Shown: in pieces, positions 1-7,522 of the stretch
Position numbering within the stretch: position 1 is the stretch's first letter
Layout: every line of letters starts with the position of its first letter
Assembly (NCBI RefSeq): GCF_022024035.1
Contig: NZ_CP091787.1
Span: 1,054,001-1,118,000, forward strand
Origin: Prevotella sp. E13-17
GTDB lineage: Bacteria > Bacteroidota > Bacteroidia > Bacteroidales > Bacteroidaceae
Direction: 5' to 3'
Length of the DNA: 64,000 bases
The notes under the pieces: model-generated
Databases searched by the model: none
What the model saw: only the letters and a program-made list of their open reading frames with translations
What the model was told of the DNA's origin: nothing
Made by a program: the position numbers and the translations under genes

Positions 1-90
1 CTCCCTGTTAAGATTAGGAAGTCGTTTGACAAGGATCGTTTTGTGGCAGACTTGAAGACCTTCTTCGATGGGTATTTGGAAAGTCGTTAA
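1..90 (+). CDS. C-terminal end of an unrecognised protein (partial)
   Basis: Frame 1 is open from the window edge to a TAA at 88-90 and encodes 29 residues rich in Lys, Asp and Phe. It could be the C-terminal tail of a glycosyltransferase or another cytoplasmic enzyme, since the next gene is a membrane acyltransferase of the kind found in polysaccharide loci. The fragment is too short to assign. The stop codon and the promoter that follows at 182-189 mark a real gene end. Confidence 0.5.
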   Translation, partial: LPVKIRKSFDKDRFVADLKTFFDGYLESR

Positions 91-181
91 AGTCGGGGAT
101 AGATAATACGGTTTTAAAATAATATAATTGGAAATGGAAGGCGACATTGGCAATAAATGTGTCGGTTTCAATAAAAATGAT

Positions 182-189
182 TATCTTTG
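182..189 (+). promoter_or_regulatory. -7 box (TATCTTTG) for the acyltransferase gene
   Basis: TATCTTTG matches the Bacteroidota -7 consensus TAnnTTTG and lies 42 bp before the ATG at 232. No good TTTG is seen at the -33 position, so the call rests on the -7 element and its placement. Confidence 0.5.
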
Positions 190-231
190 CAAGGACAATA
201 AGAACTCATGTTCATCTAACAGAATAATGAT

Positions 232-1221
232 ATGATAAAAAACTGGATAGATTGGATGAAAGTTATCGGGATGTTCACCATTATTTGGGGACACTGCTTT
301 CCTGTGCTTTTCTCTGATTTCCTATATGCTTTCAGTGTACCGCTGTTTTTCTTTATCTCGGGCTATTTGTCAAGATATGAACCAGACAAAGGCGTATTCT
401 GGAAAAAGATATTTCAAAGATTGCTGGTGCCTTATCTGATACTGAGTGTACTGAAGGCTGCTCCCCATCTTTTCAGCGAGGATGCCCCTTGGTCGTTGCT
501 CGCCATCATGACCGGATTCCATACGCTTCACGACGTGATGGGTTGCGGAAAACTTTGGTTTGTCTATACGCTGATCATCATCAAGGTGATAACGCAACTT
601 ACGAGGTATTCGCGCAATTCGAGGTACGTGCTGTTGGTGGTATCCTTGGTGGTGGGTATGGTGTGCCAGAGCTATTACCCTGATGGCATGTCGTGGGCTG
701 TTGCAAATACGTTCCTGTCGTTGCCGTGGTTCTTGCTTGGCTACGAATACAAGTGTTTGCAGTGGGACACGAAGCTGACAGACGCTCTTCAGGAAAAATC
801 CGTCTGGCTCAAAGGTATGCTTACCCTCTTATTGATGATATCGCTCTATGGCGTCAGCATGGTCAATGGCAGGGTACGCATGTATGAGGCAGGCTACGGC
901 GAGAATATCTTTTTGTTTCTGTTGGGCGGTGCCATTGGCATTTTGGCTATCCGCATCATTTCTGAGATGCTTGGCCGTTACAGAAGCACGGCATTAAGTC
1001 TGCTGTCCATCGGCACGATTGTCATCCTGGCCTATCATCAGGATATCAATCACTCTATACTGAAGTTGATACGCCAACAGGAGTGGACGCCTCTGCTCGA
1101 GGATGCGGCAACGTTTGCGTGCAGCTTGGTTACCCTGTTGGTGTTCATCCCTATTAATTATGTGGTGTCGCACTATCTCCCCTTTATAATCGGAAACAGA
1201 AAACAGACACTCAATCAATAA
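232..1221 (+). CDS. Membrane acyltransferase, acyltransferase_3 family
   Basis: This 329-residue protein is almost entirely hydrophobic segments (about nine or ten membrane spans). Its first span carries the family signature, an Asp-Trp-x-Lys start followed by a Trp-Gly-His at about residues 19-21; that His is the catalytic residue of the family. Members transfer acetyl or other acyl groups from the cytoplasmic side to sugars of surface polysaccharides, lipids or peptides. The length and the absence of a periplasmic SGNH domain suggest a simple O-acetyltransferase of the WecH/fucose-O-acetylase type. The substrate cannot be told: only the tail of the upstream gene is visible and the downstream gene is an unrelated lipoprotein. 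The family call is firm. Confidence 0.85.
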   Translation: MIKNWIDWMKVIGMFTIIWGHCFPVLFSDFLYAFSVPLFFFISGYLSRYEPDKGVFWKKIFQRLLVPYLILSVLKAAPHLFSEDAPWSLLAIMTGFHTLHDVMGCGKLWFVYTLIIIKVITQLTRYSRNSRYVLLVVSLVVGMVCQSYYPDGMSWAVANTFLSLPWFLLGYEYKCLQWDTKLTDALQEKSVWLKGMLTLLLMISLYGVSMVNGRVRMYEAGYGENIFLFLLGGAIGILAIRIISEMLGRYRSTALSLLSIGTIVILAYHQDINHSILKLIRQQEWTPLLEDAATFACSLVTLLVFIPINYVVSHYLPFIIGNRKQTLNQ

Positions 1222-1242
1222 CCCTCCGGCAAGTGGACGTTC

Positions 1243-1284
1243 ACCGTCAGGCTATGTACGATTATCATGGCATAGCCTGACGGT
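1243..1284 (+). terminator. Hairpin after the acyltransferase gene
   Basis: A perfect 14-bp inverted repeat (1243-1256 with 1271-1284, 14-nt loop) begins 21 bp after the stop codon. The downstream T run is poor, so it may act as an mRNA 3' end stabiliser as much as an intrinsic terminator. Confidence 0.5.
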
Positions 1285-1342
1285 TCTTGATGGTCATTTT
1301 CGTAGAAAAGTGGCGTGAATTGTTTTAAACAGTAACTTTTTC

Positions 1343-1373
1343 TTGTGAGTTTGATAGTTTATTTGTACTTTTG
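1343..1373 (+). promoter_or_regulatory. Promoter of the surface lipoprotein gene
   Basis: TACTTTTG at 1366-1373 fits TAnnTTTG, with a TTG at 1343-1345 giving about 20 bp spacing. It lies about 50 bp before the start codon. Confidence 0.55.
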
Positions 1374-1423
1374 CCGACGAATTAGGTAAAAAGATTCTAT
1401 CAAACAAATCAAAAAATTAAATG

Positions 1424-3202
1424 ATGAAACTAAAAGCTTTGATGGCAGCAGTGGTCGTATTGTGCACCACGCTTGCCGCTTGTTCGGATTCAGACGACAG
1501 TCGTGAACCCGAAGTGGTCGATATCACGGCCACGGAAGTAACAAACCTTACACCAGACTTCATTGGCACCATCAGTGGCATTGAGACGGGACAAAAGTTC
1601 GAGGGCGGCGAGACCGTCACCCTCACACTGACCCCTGGCGAGATACTGATGACGGGCTTTGCCGATTATCACATGGAGCATATCCATGTGCATGTGGGCG
1701 ACCAGGTTTACATCCCAGAGTTCCCGGATCAAGCTGAGGGCAACGCTGATGAGGTGAAAATAGAGGTGACGGTGCCTCGCAAACCCTTCTCAGTGGTGGT
1801 TGCCTATGCCGTACAACAACAGTTTGCAGACGACGGACATACGCTATCTCTCGAAGACAACAAGGACGGCATTGAGCTGTTCGGTGTCAGTCAGGAGAAA
1901 ACGTATAAGTATTTCGACTGCTACCTTCGTACACCTGAGGCCTACACCATCGACAAGGTGGAGTATAAGATGGGCGACGGCGAATGGCAAGACCTGACGA
2001 CCAGTGTGGGATGCAGCTTCCAGCGTACAGCCATCGGCCGTGTCTATCAGGTGACGGTGCGCCCCGACTATCAGAACGTGACGGCCGATGTGACACTGCG
2101 TGTCAACGGTACGCAGCACAAGCGCAGCAAGATTACGTGGAAGAATACCGACTTTATCAACACGGAAGTACCCGAGGGCTACGAGCCCAACGTGCTGCCA
2201 GAGAGTGCTATTGGAGGCGATCGGGTGGTGGCATCGTTCTATACCAAAGACAATTACTATCTGGCGGGAGCCACTGCCAGCATCGACAACGTGACCCCCG
2301 AGTGCTTGCATCGTGCCTATGTGGTCTTCACCATGCCCGAAGAGGATGTTGAAATAACACTCGACTTCAAGGAGAAAATTGACGTGGAGTATGTGCTGGG
2401 CACACATTTCAAGAATGCTCAGTTCTATAGTGACAAGGATATCTACTATGGCGTGCCCGTGACAAAGGCCATCCCTGGCGACTATGTCTATCTGTTTGCC
2501 AATGCCGATAATGGCTATAAGCCTGCCACAGTCGTCAATAACAAGGGTGAGAAGGCAGACTTTGTGATCTATGGCGAAGGACTCGACCGCTATGCTTACT
2601 ATGCCCAGGTGCATGTGCCCGACGATGCTACCAAGCTGACGGTCAATGCTGAGGCGGTGGCAGCCCACCAGGTGAGCGGCGACAATATCTCGTTTGACGG
2701 TGGTCACCTTTATGCCGCAGGCGAGACGGTCAACTTTACAGTGGTCGTTCCCTCGGGAAAGAAGATCAAGAGCATCAGTGCTGCCGATGCCAATGGTCAT
2801 GACGTGACACTGACGATGAACGGTGCCTATGGTTCTTTCGTGATGCCTAATGGCGATGTGACAGTGACTGTCACCTTCGAGAATGTGGGGCAGGAGGGCA
2901 ACGTCACCATTAAGGCGCTCTATGACGAGGATCAATACAGTGTGACATCGCAGAGCACCGCTTACTATGGTGCCATCGATGGCAATGGCATTCAGGTCGC
3001 AGCAGGCACCACACTCTATATCAGTGTGGTCGATAACTACGGTGAGGCTTTCTGGATAGGTGTGAAGATAGGCGACAGCGTGCAGTATTTCGAAGCTCAG
3101 GCGGACGAAGACACTGGTGAGTACACATTTGGTCGAAGCTTCGAGTTCAGTGCTGATGCCACCATCAAGGTCGGAGCCACCAAGACCACCGTGCTTTTCT
3201 AA
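1424..3202 (+). CDS. Surface-exposed lipoprotein with bacterial repeat domains
   Basis: The N-terminus is a lipoprotein signal peptide (two Lys, hydrophobic core, Leu-Ala-Ala-Cys with the lipid Cys at residue 20 from this start). The Cys is followed by Ser-Asp-Ser-Asp-Asp, which resembles the Bacteroidota lipoprotein export signal that sends lipoproteins to the cell surface. The remaining ~570 residues hold several beta-rich modules. At least two end in a short stretch (phenylalanine, then val/met-pro-x-glu/asp-asp-val) followed by an alternating Val/Thr strand, as in the InlB B-repeat-like bacterial repeat family (for example around residues 290-310 and 465-490). No catalytic motif was found. 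A role in adhesion or ligand binding is inference. An in-frame ATG one codon upstream (1421) is an equally possible start. A strong hairpin follows the gene. Confidence 0.75.
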   Translation: MKLKALMAAVVVLCTTLAACSDSDDSREPEVVDITATEVTNLTPDFIGTISGIETGQKFEGGETVTLTLTPGEILMTGFADYHMEHIHVHVGDQVYIPEFPDQAEGNADEVKIEVTVPRKPFSVVVAYAVQQQFADDGHTLSLEDNKDGIELFGVSQEKTYKYFDCYLRTPEAYTIDKVEYKMGDGEWQDLTTSVGCSFQRTAIGRVYQVTVRPDYQNVTADVTLRVNGTQHKRSKITWKNTDFINTEVPEGYEPNVLPESAIGGDRVVASFYTKDNYYLAGATASIDNVTPECLHRAYVVFTMPEEDVEITLDFKEKIDVEYVLGTHFKNAQFYSDKDIYYGVPVTKAIPGDYVYLFANADNGYKPATVVNNKGEKADFVIYGEGLDRYAYYAQVHVPDDATKLTVNAEAVAAHQVSGDNISFDGGHLYAAGETVNFTVVVPSGKKIKSISAADANGHDVTLTMNGAYGSFVMPNGDVTVTVTFENVGQEGNVTIKALYDEDQYSVTSQSTAYYGAIDGNGIQVAAGTTLYISVVDNYGEAFWIGVKIGDSVQYFEAQADEDTGEYTFGRSFEFSADATIKVGATKTTVLF

Positions 3203-3221
3203 ACATCACTATTCACATACT

Positions 3222-3260
3222 AAAGTGCCACTTTACGCTGCGTAAAGTGGCACTTTTCTA
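3222..3260 (+). terminator. Strong hairpin terminator
   Basis: 3222-3237 pairs perfectly with 3241-3256 (16 bp) around a 3-nt loop, starting 20 bp after the lipoprotein stop. A-rich and T-rich ends on both sides would allow it to work in either direction. Confidence 0.8.
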
Positions 3261-3381
3261 AGAGTAAAGCGGTGCTTTTCTGTGCTTTTTTTATAAATAT
3301 CTGTAAATGAATGTGTTGGCAGAATAGTTGCAAATTTTTGCAAACAAGGTTTTGAATTGCGAACTATTGCAAACGGAATTG

Positions 3382-3413
3382 TTTGGATAGTTCGCTTTTT
3401 TCGTGTACCTTTG
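3382..3413 (+). promoter_or_regulatory. Consensus promoter touching the start codon at 3418
   Basis: TTTG at 3382-3385, 20 bp, then TACCTTTG at 3406-3413. Only four bases separate the -7 box from the ATG at 3418, so the transcript is expected to begin at or next to the start codon. This rules out the longer reading frame opening at 3403. Confidence 0.75.
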
Positions 3414-3417
3414 CGAC

Positions 3418-4080
3418 ATGAATCAGATGATGACGATACTTCCACAGCGAGAACTGTTCCTGATAATAATAGGTGCAGTGACCTATGTAGCCCTGTTTGT
3501 GGTGACCTGGCAGAACAGCCGGCGCAAGGTGCTGATGCTGCAAGAGCGACTGAACAAGGTGCGTGCCATGCAGGAAGTGGCCGATGTAGAGGCCAACCGA
3601 CAGAAGATTGAAGAACTGGAAAAGCTGATATCGAAGTTGGGATCAGAGAACTCTATGTTGCGTCTGGAACTCGAAGAGAAAAAGGCAAAGCTTGACTATG
3701 TCAACACGATGGCACGCATTGAGAGCGAGAAACGCGAGCGTGCCGAGGGCGACATCTTTGGTTCGGCCATCTATCTGAAGATACAGCGACTGGCCAGCGA
3801 GGGTCGAACGATGGGCGAAGAAGACTGGCAACAGCTGGCTATGCTGGTGGATGGTGTATATACGGGATTCTCGGAGAAGTTGTATAGCCTATACAAGTTG
3901 TCGGTTTACGACTATCATGTGTGTCTGCTGGTGAAGGTTCATATCCTGCCCAAGGACATAGCCCTGCTGACATCACATTCCAAAGAGAGTGTTTCTACCA
4001 GTCGCAGCCGCCTCTATCAGAAGGTGTTTGGCAAGAAAGGTTCGGCCAAAGACTGGGACGACTTTTTGTTGTCGCTATAA
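3418..4080 (+). CDS. Membrane-anchored coiled-coil protein with C-terminal HTH-like region
   Basis: This protein has 220 residues from the ATG at 3418, chosen because the promoter -7 box covers the earlier start. One membrane span (about residues 13-30) is followed by a long Glu/Lys/Leu coiled coil (about 36-115). The C-terminal ~75 residues hold a segment of the form Leu-Pro-Lys-Asp-Ile-Ala-x-Leu, then Ser-x-x-Ser-Val-Ser-x-x-Arg-x-Arg. This looks like the LuxR-type helix-turn-helix at the end of Bacteroidota TPR regulators. The layout suggests a membrane-tethered transcription factor without the TPR sensor. Target genes are unknown; nfeD and the SPFH gene follow closely and may be co-transcribed. 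The DNA-binding role is inferred from pattern only. Confidence 0.6.
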   Translation: MNQMMTILPQRELFLIIIGAVTYVALFVVTWQNSRRKVLMLQERLNKVRAMQEVADVEANRQKIEELEKLISKLGSENSMLRLELEEKKAKLDYVNTMARIESEKRERAEGDIFGSAIYLKIQRLASEGRTMGEEDWQQLAMLVDGVYTGFSEKLYSLYKLSVYDYHVCLLVKVHILPKDIALLTSHSKESVSTSRSRLYQKVFGKKGSAKDWDDFLLSL

Positions 4081-4120
4081 TATATAAATAATGTATAACC
4101 ATCATTAAAAGTAGAAAGCT

Positions 4121-4567
4121 ATGATTGATTATCTGTTGGCCAATATGTGGCAATTATGGGCTGTACTAACAGTTGTAGGCCTGATACTGGAATTGACATC
4201 AGGCGACTTCTTCCTTATGTGTATTGCAATTGGTGCGGCAGGCGCAGCCATTGTAGCGCCCTTCGCTAATATCTATGTGCAGTTGGCCGTCTTTGGTGTG
4301 GTCACGCTGTTCAGTCTGTTTCAAGTGCGCCCCTTTGTGCTACGCTATCTGCATAGAAACGAGAAGCGGCGTGTAAGCAATGCCGATGCTTTGTTGGGAC
4401 GTGAGGGCCGTGTGACAGAGCCTATCAAGGCCGGTGGCTATGGCTATGTGGCAATCGATGGCGACCTGTGGAAAGCCGTCACGTCGGACGACATGGAGAT
4501 TGCCATTGACACCCGTGTGAAGGTAGTGGGGCGTGAGAGCACCATTATCACCGTAGAAAAACTATAA
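4121..4567 (+). CDS. NfeD family membrane protein
   Basis: The 148 residues form three closely packed hydrophobic segments (about 8-70), a basic linker, and an OB-fold-like C-terminal domain. That domain has the Gly-Arg-Glu-Gly-Arg-Val start and the repeating Gly/Val beta pattern of short NfeD (NfeD1b-type) proteins. NfeD partners an SPFH-domain protein, exactly the gene 35 bp downstream, and the pair is thought to organise membrane microdomains or assist membrane protein quality control. The serine protease domain of long NfeD proteins is absent. There is no clear promoter in the 40 bp upstream, so transcription probably continues from the HTH-like gene. Confidence 0.85.
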   Translation: MIDYLLANMWQLWAVLTVVGLILELTSGDFFLMCIAIGAAGAAIVAPFANIYVQLAVFGVVTLFSLFQVRPFVLRYLHRNEKRRVSNADALLGREGRVTEPIKAGGYGYVAIDGDLWKAVTSDDMEIAIDTRVKVVGRESTIITVEKL

Positions 4568-4602
4568 AAAAAACTATATTAACAACATTAACTTTATTAA
4601 TT

Positions 4603-5556
4603 ATGGACATTACGCTTTATTTTTTCCTCGCATTGGCTTTTGTAGCCATTTTGATTGTGAAGAAGGCTTTGGTGATTATTCCTCAGTCAGAGACTAAAAT
4701 CATTGAGCGACTGGGTCGCTATCATGCCACACTGGAGGCTGGTGTAAACTTCATCATCCCCTTCATTGACAGCGCGAAGAACATTGTGGTGCTGAATCAC
4801 GGACGCTACTCTTACTCTTCGACCATCGATCTGCGTGAACAGGTGTACGACTTCCCTTCACAGAACGTGATTACGAAGGATAATATCCAGATGGAGATTA
4901 ATGCACTGCTGTATTTCCAGATTGTGGATCCTTTCAAGGCTACCTACGAGATAACCAACCTGCCTAACGCTATCGAGAAGCTGACACAGACCACACTGCG
5001 TAACATTATAGGCGAACTGGAACTGGACGAGACACTGACCTCTCGCGATACGATTAACACAAAGCTGCGCCTGGTGCTGGACGATGCTACCGACAAGTGG
5101 GGCGTCAAGGTGAACCGCGTAGAGCTGCAGGATATCACACCTCCTGCTTCCGTACTGTCTGCCATGGAAAAGCAGATGCAGGCCGAGCGTAACAAGCGTG
5201 CACAGATCCTGACATCTGAGGGCGAAAAGGCTGCCGAGATTCTGGCATCAGAGGGCGAGAAGACGGCAATGATCAACCGTGCTGAGGCTGCCAAGCAGCA
5301 AGCTATCCTGACTGCCGAGGGTGAAGCTCAGGCTCGAATCCGCAAGGCTGAGGCCGAAGCGCAGGCTATCGAGCTGATTACTCAGGCCGTGGGCAAGAGC
5401 AGCAATCCTGCCAACTATCTGTTGGCGCAGAAATACATACAGATGTTGCAGGAACTGGCTACGGGCGACAAGACGAAGACGGTCTATCTGCCATACGAGG
5501 CTACCAACTTGATGGGCTCTATCGGTGGTATCAAGGACTTGTTCAAGAGCGAATAA
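4603..5556 (+). CDS. SPFH/Band 7 protein (paraslipin, QmcA-like)
   Basis: This 317-residue protein has one N-terminal membrane anchor (about 3-22) and a Band 7/SPFH domain (about 25-190) with the family sequences around Ile-Ile-Glu-Arg-Leu-Gly-Arg-Tyr and the Thr-x-Arg-Asp-x-Ile segment. A long helical region rich in Ala-Glu-Gly-Glu repeats (about 190-260) drives oligomerisation into ring-shaped membrane cages. It pairs with NfeD upstream, the classical two-gene arrangement. Length and architecture match QmcA/paraslipin (about 300-320 aa). A terminator follows, closing the unit. Confidence 0.9.
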   Translation: MDITLYFFLALAFVAILIVKKALVIIPQSETKIIERLGRYHATLEAGVNFIIPFIDSAKNIVVLNHGRYSYSSTIDLREQVYDFPSQNVITKDNIQMEINALLYFQIVDPFKATYEITNLPNAIEKLTQTTLRNIIGELELDETLTSRDTINTKLRLVLDDATDKWGVKVNRVELQDITPPASVLSAMEKQMQAERNKRAQILTSEGEKAAEILASEGEKTAMINRAEAAKQQAILTAEGEAQARIRKAEAEAQAIELITQAVGKSSNPANYLLAQKYIQMLQELATGDKTKTVYLPYEATNLMGSIGGIKDLFKSE

Positions 5557-5575
5557 GCATTCGTAATGATAAGCT

Positions 5576-5614
5576 AAAGGCATCACTGACAGGTGGTGCC
5601 TTTTCTTGTTTTTT
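5576..5614 (+). terminator. Rho-independent terminator after the SPFH gene
   Basis: An 11-bp stem with one G.U pair (5576-5586 with 5593-5603), a 6-nt loop, and a T-rich tail running to 5614. Confidence 0.85.
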
Positions 5615-5647
5615 AGGGTTTGGGTGCCATCTTTTTGGTCGTTTTCT

Positions 5648-5677
5648 TTTGCACAATAGAAAAAAGTTGTATATTTG
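5648..5677 (+). promoter_or_regulatory. Promoter of the ATPase/DUF4435 pair
   Basis: TTTG at 5648-5651, 18 bp, TATATTTG at 5670-5677. It overlaps the first codons of a longer reading frame opening at 5649, so the ATG at 5703, 25 bp after the -7 box, is the likely start. Confidence 0.7.
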
Positions 5678-5702
5678 CGTCATAAATAGAAATCTGAAAC
5701 TT

Positions 5703-6509
5703 ATGCCGAAATTTGCAGATTATATCCGACGCATAGAGATTGATGCTCTGTGGAGCGGTAAGAAACACATCGTGTGGGAGCTGGATCCGCACGTCAATGT
5801 GCTGAGTGGTATTAACGGCGTGGGCAAGAGCACCATCCTGAACAAGGTGTTTCGCAGCGTTAATACGAATGGCGACGTGGTGAACAACCTGTTGAAGGGC
5901 GTCCATATCGATGTGGAACCAAGTGATGCAACGCATGTGAGATTCGATATTATCAAGTCGCTGGACAGTCCGGTACTTGATATGGAAACCATGAATCTGG
6001 TGGACTCGCGCATCAGATCGGCACTCGATTTCCAGCTATATCATCTGCAGCGTAAGTTCCTGGACTACCAAGTGAACATCGGTAACCGTATTATCGTTGA
6101 GCTACAGCGGGGCAATGCCGATGCTGCGCAGCAGTTGTCGGAAGCAAAGAAACGCTTTCAGGATATTGTTGACGACCTGTTTGCCGAGACCGGAAAGAAG
6201 ATTATCCGGACGGAAAACGAAATAAGATTCTCGCAAATCGGTGAGACGCTGGTGCCCTATCAGTTGAGTAGTGGCGAGAAACAGATGCTGGCCATCTTGC
6301 TGACGGTACTCGTGGAAGACCAGCAACCCTATGTGTTGTTTATGGACGAGCCTGAGGTGAGTCTGCATATGGAATGGCAAAAAAGATTGATTGACCTGAT
6401 TATGGAACTGAATCCCAACGTACAGATACTGCTGACGACACACAGTCCGGCAGTGGTGATGAACGGATGGATGGACAAGGTGACGGAGGTCAGCGATATT
6501 ACGCTTTGA
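5703..6509 (+). CDS. AAA/ABC-type ATPase, possible AriA-like partner of a DUF4435 protein
   Basis: This 268-residue P-loop ATPase is of the RecF/OLD/SMC-like kind. It has a Walker A Gly-Ile-Asn-Gly-Val-Gly-Lys-Ser-Thr at 36-44, an ABC signature Leu-Ser-Ser-Gly-Glu-Lys-Gln near 187-193, Walker B ending Met-Asp-Glu-Pro near 213-217 followed by the D-loop-like Val-Ser-Leu-His, and a switch Thr-Thr-His-Ser-Pro-Ala near 244-249. All key ATPase residues are present. It is compact, with only a small insert between Walker A and the signature. The DUF4435 gene starts 17 bp downstream, so the two are translated together. The same combination (ATPase plus DUF4435 TOPRIM-like effector) makes up the PARIS anti-phage system, where the ATPase is clearly larger. 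A housekeeping role cannot be excluded. Confidence 0.75.
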   Translation: MPKFADYIRRIEIDALWSGKKHIVWELDPHVNVLSGINGVGKSTILNKVFRSVNTNGDVVNNLLKGVHIDVEPSDATHVRFDIIKSLDSPVLDMETMNLVDSRIRSALDFQLYHLQRKFLDYQVNIGNRIIVELQRGNADAAQQLSEAKKRFQDIVDDLFAETGKKIIRTENEIRFSQIGETLVPYQLSSGEKQMLAILLTVLVEDQQPYVLFMDEPEVSLHMEWQKRLIDLIMELNPNVQILLTTHSPAVVMNGWMDKVTEVSDITL

Positions 6510-6526
6510 ATGGATAGTTGAAGACC

Positions 6527-7522
6527 ATGGCTTATCGGCTAAAAGATAATCTCAGCAGTCAGTATTTCGAGGCAGCCAATGCGCTGACATCGAAGCGTGC
6601 GCGGCGTAGAATCGTAGCTTATGTGGAAAGTTATGACGATATCTACTTCTGGCGGACGGTGCTGACGAGGTTTGAAAATGACAAGCGTTACTTCGAGGTG
6701 ATGCTGCCATCGAAGGTAAATCTGATGCGAGGCAAGAAGTCGGTGCTGATGAATTTCATTGGCGAAAATGTAGGTCCAGACATGATTGCCTGCGTAGATG
6801 CCGACTATGACTATCTGTTGCAGGGCATCACGGAACAGTCGCGTAGGGTGCTGAACAGTCCTTACGTGTTTCATACCTATGTGTATGCCATCGAGAACTT
6901 CCAGTGCTATGCCCCGTCGCTGCACGATGTATGTGTGGCTGTGACGCTCAACGATCATCGCATCTTCGACTTCAACGAGTACTTCCGTCAGTACAGCGAA
7001 GCATGTTTCCCTTTGTTCGTATGGTCTGTATGGGCCTACAGGTCGGGACACTATCCTAAGTTCTCGCTCACGGAGTTCAACCGCGTGGTAGATCCGGGGG
7101 GCTTCGCAGTGCAATATCCAGAGAAGTCTATCGGCAATGTGCAGCGTAAAGTACGCCAGAAAGTGCGCGAACTGCAACGTCAGTACCCTAATAACAAAGA
7201 GGCTTATCTGAAGGTGAAGAACGATATCCTGCAACTGGGCGTGACACCGCAGACCACCTATCTCTATATGCAGGGGCACCACCTGTTTGACAATGTGGTG
7301 GCTCCCATCGTTAGTAAGGTGTGCAACCTGCTCCGACAGGAACGCCAGAATGAGATATACCATGCACAGGCTCACAGGACACAGAAGAGAAACGAAATGT
7401 CCTGCTACGAAAACTCGTTGCAGGACATTAAGGTAATGCTAAAGAAAAATACTGCTTATCAGCAGTGTGATCGTTTTCTGCAATTGCAGGAAAACGTGGA
7501 ACGCTTCCTCAATCAAACGTAG
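6527..7522 (+). CDS. DUF4435 domain protein (TOPRIM-like, AriB-like)
   Basis: This protein has 331 residues from the ATG at 6527; a TTG three codons earlier is possible but weaker. Near the N-terminus a hydrophobic strand ends in Val-Glu-Ser-x-Asp-Asp (Glu34), and a second strand ends in Val-Asp-Ala-Asp-Tyr-Asp (Asp91, Asp93). These are the acidic positions of the DUF4435 domain, a TOPRIM-fold relative and the effector (AriB) of PARIS, so metal-dependent nuclease activity is plausible. The C-terminal ~130 residues are helical and basic. The gene overlaps the 3' end of the convergent manA by 10 bp (7513-7522). The domain is clear; a defence role is inferred from the gene pair. Confidence 0.75.
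   Translation: MAYRLKDNLSSQYFEAANALTSKRARRRIVAYVESYDDIYFWRTVLTRFENDKRYFEVMLPSKVNLMRGKKSVLMNFIGENVGPDMIACVDADYDYLLQGITEQSRRVLNSPYVFHTYVYAIENFQCYAPSLHDVCVAVTLNDHRIFDFNEYFRQYSEACFPLFVWSVWAYRSGHYPKFSLTEFNRVVDPGGFAVQYPEKSIGNVQRKVRQKVRELQRQYPNNKEAYLKVKNDILQLGVTPQTTYLYMQGHHLFDNVVAPIVSKVCNLLRQERQNEIYHAQAHRTQKRNEMSCYENSLQDIKVMLKKNTAYQQCDRFLQLQENVERFLNQT

Noticed and set aside
1844-2935. 363-codon minus-strand frame inside the surface lipoprotein gene
   Set aside because: Shadow of the real gene: rich in His/Ile/Val as expected from the reverse of this codon usage, with no start signal or domain.
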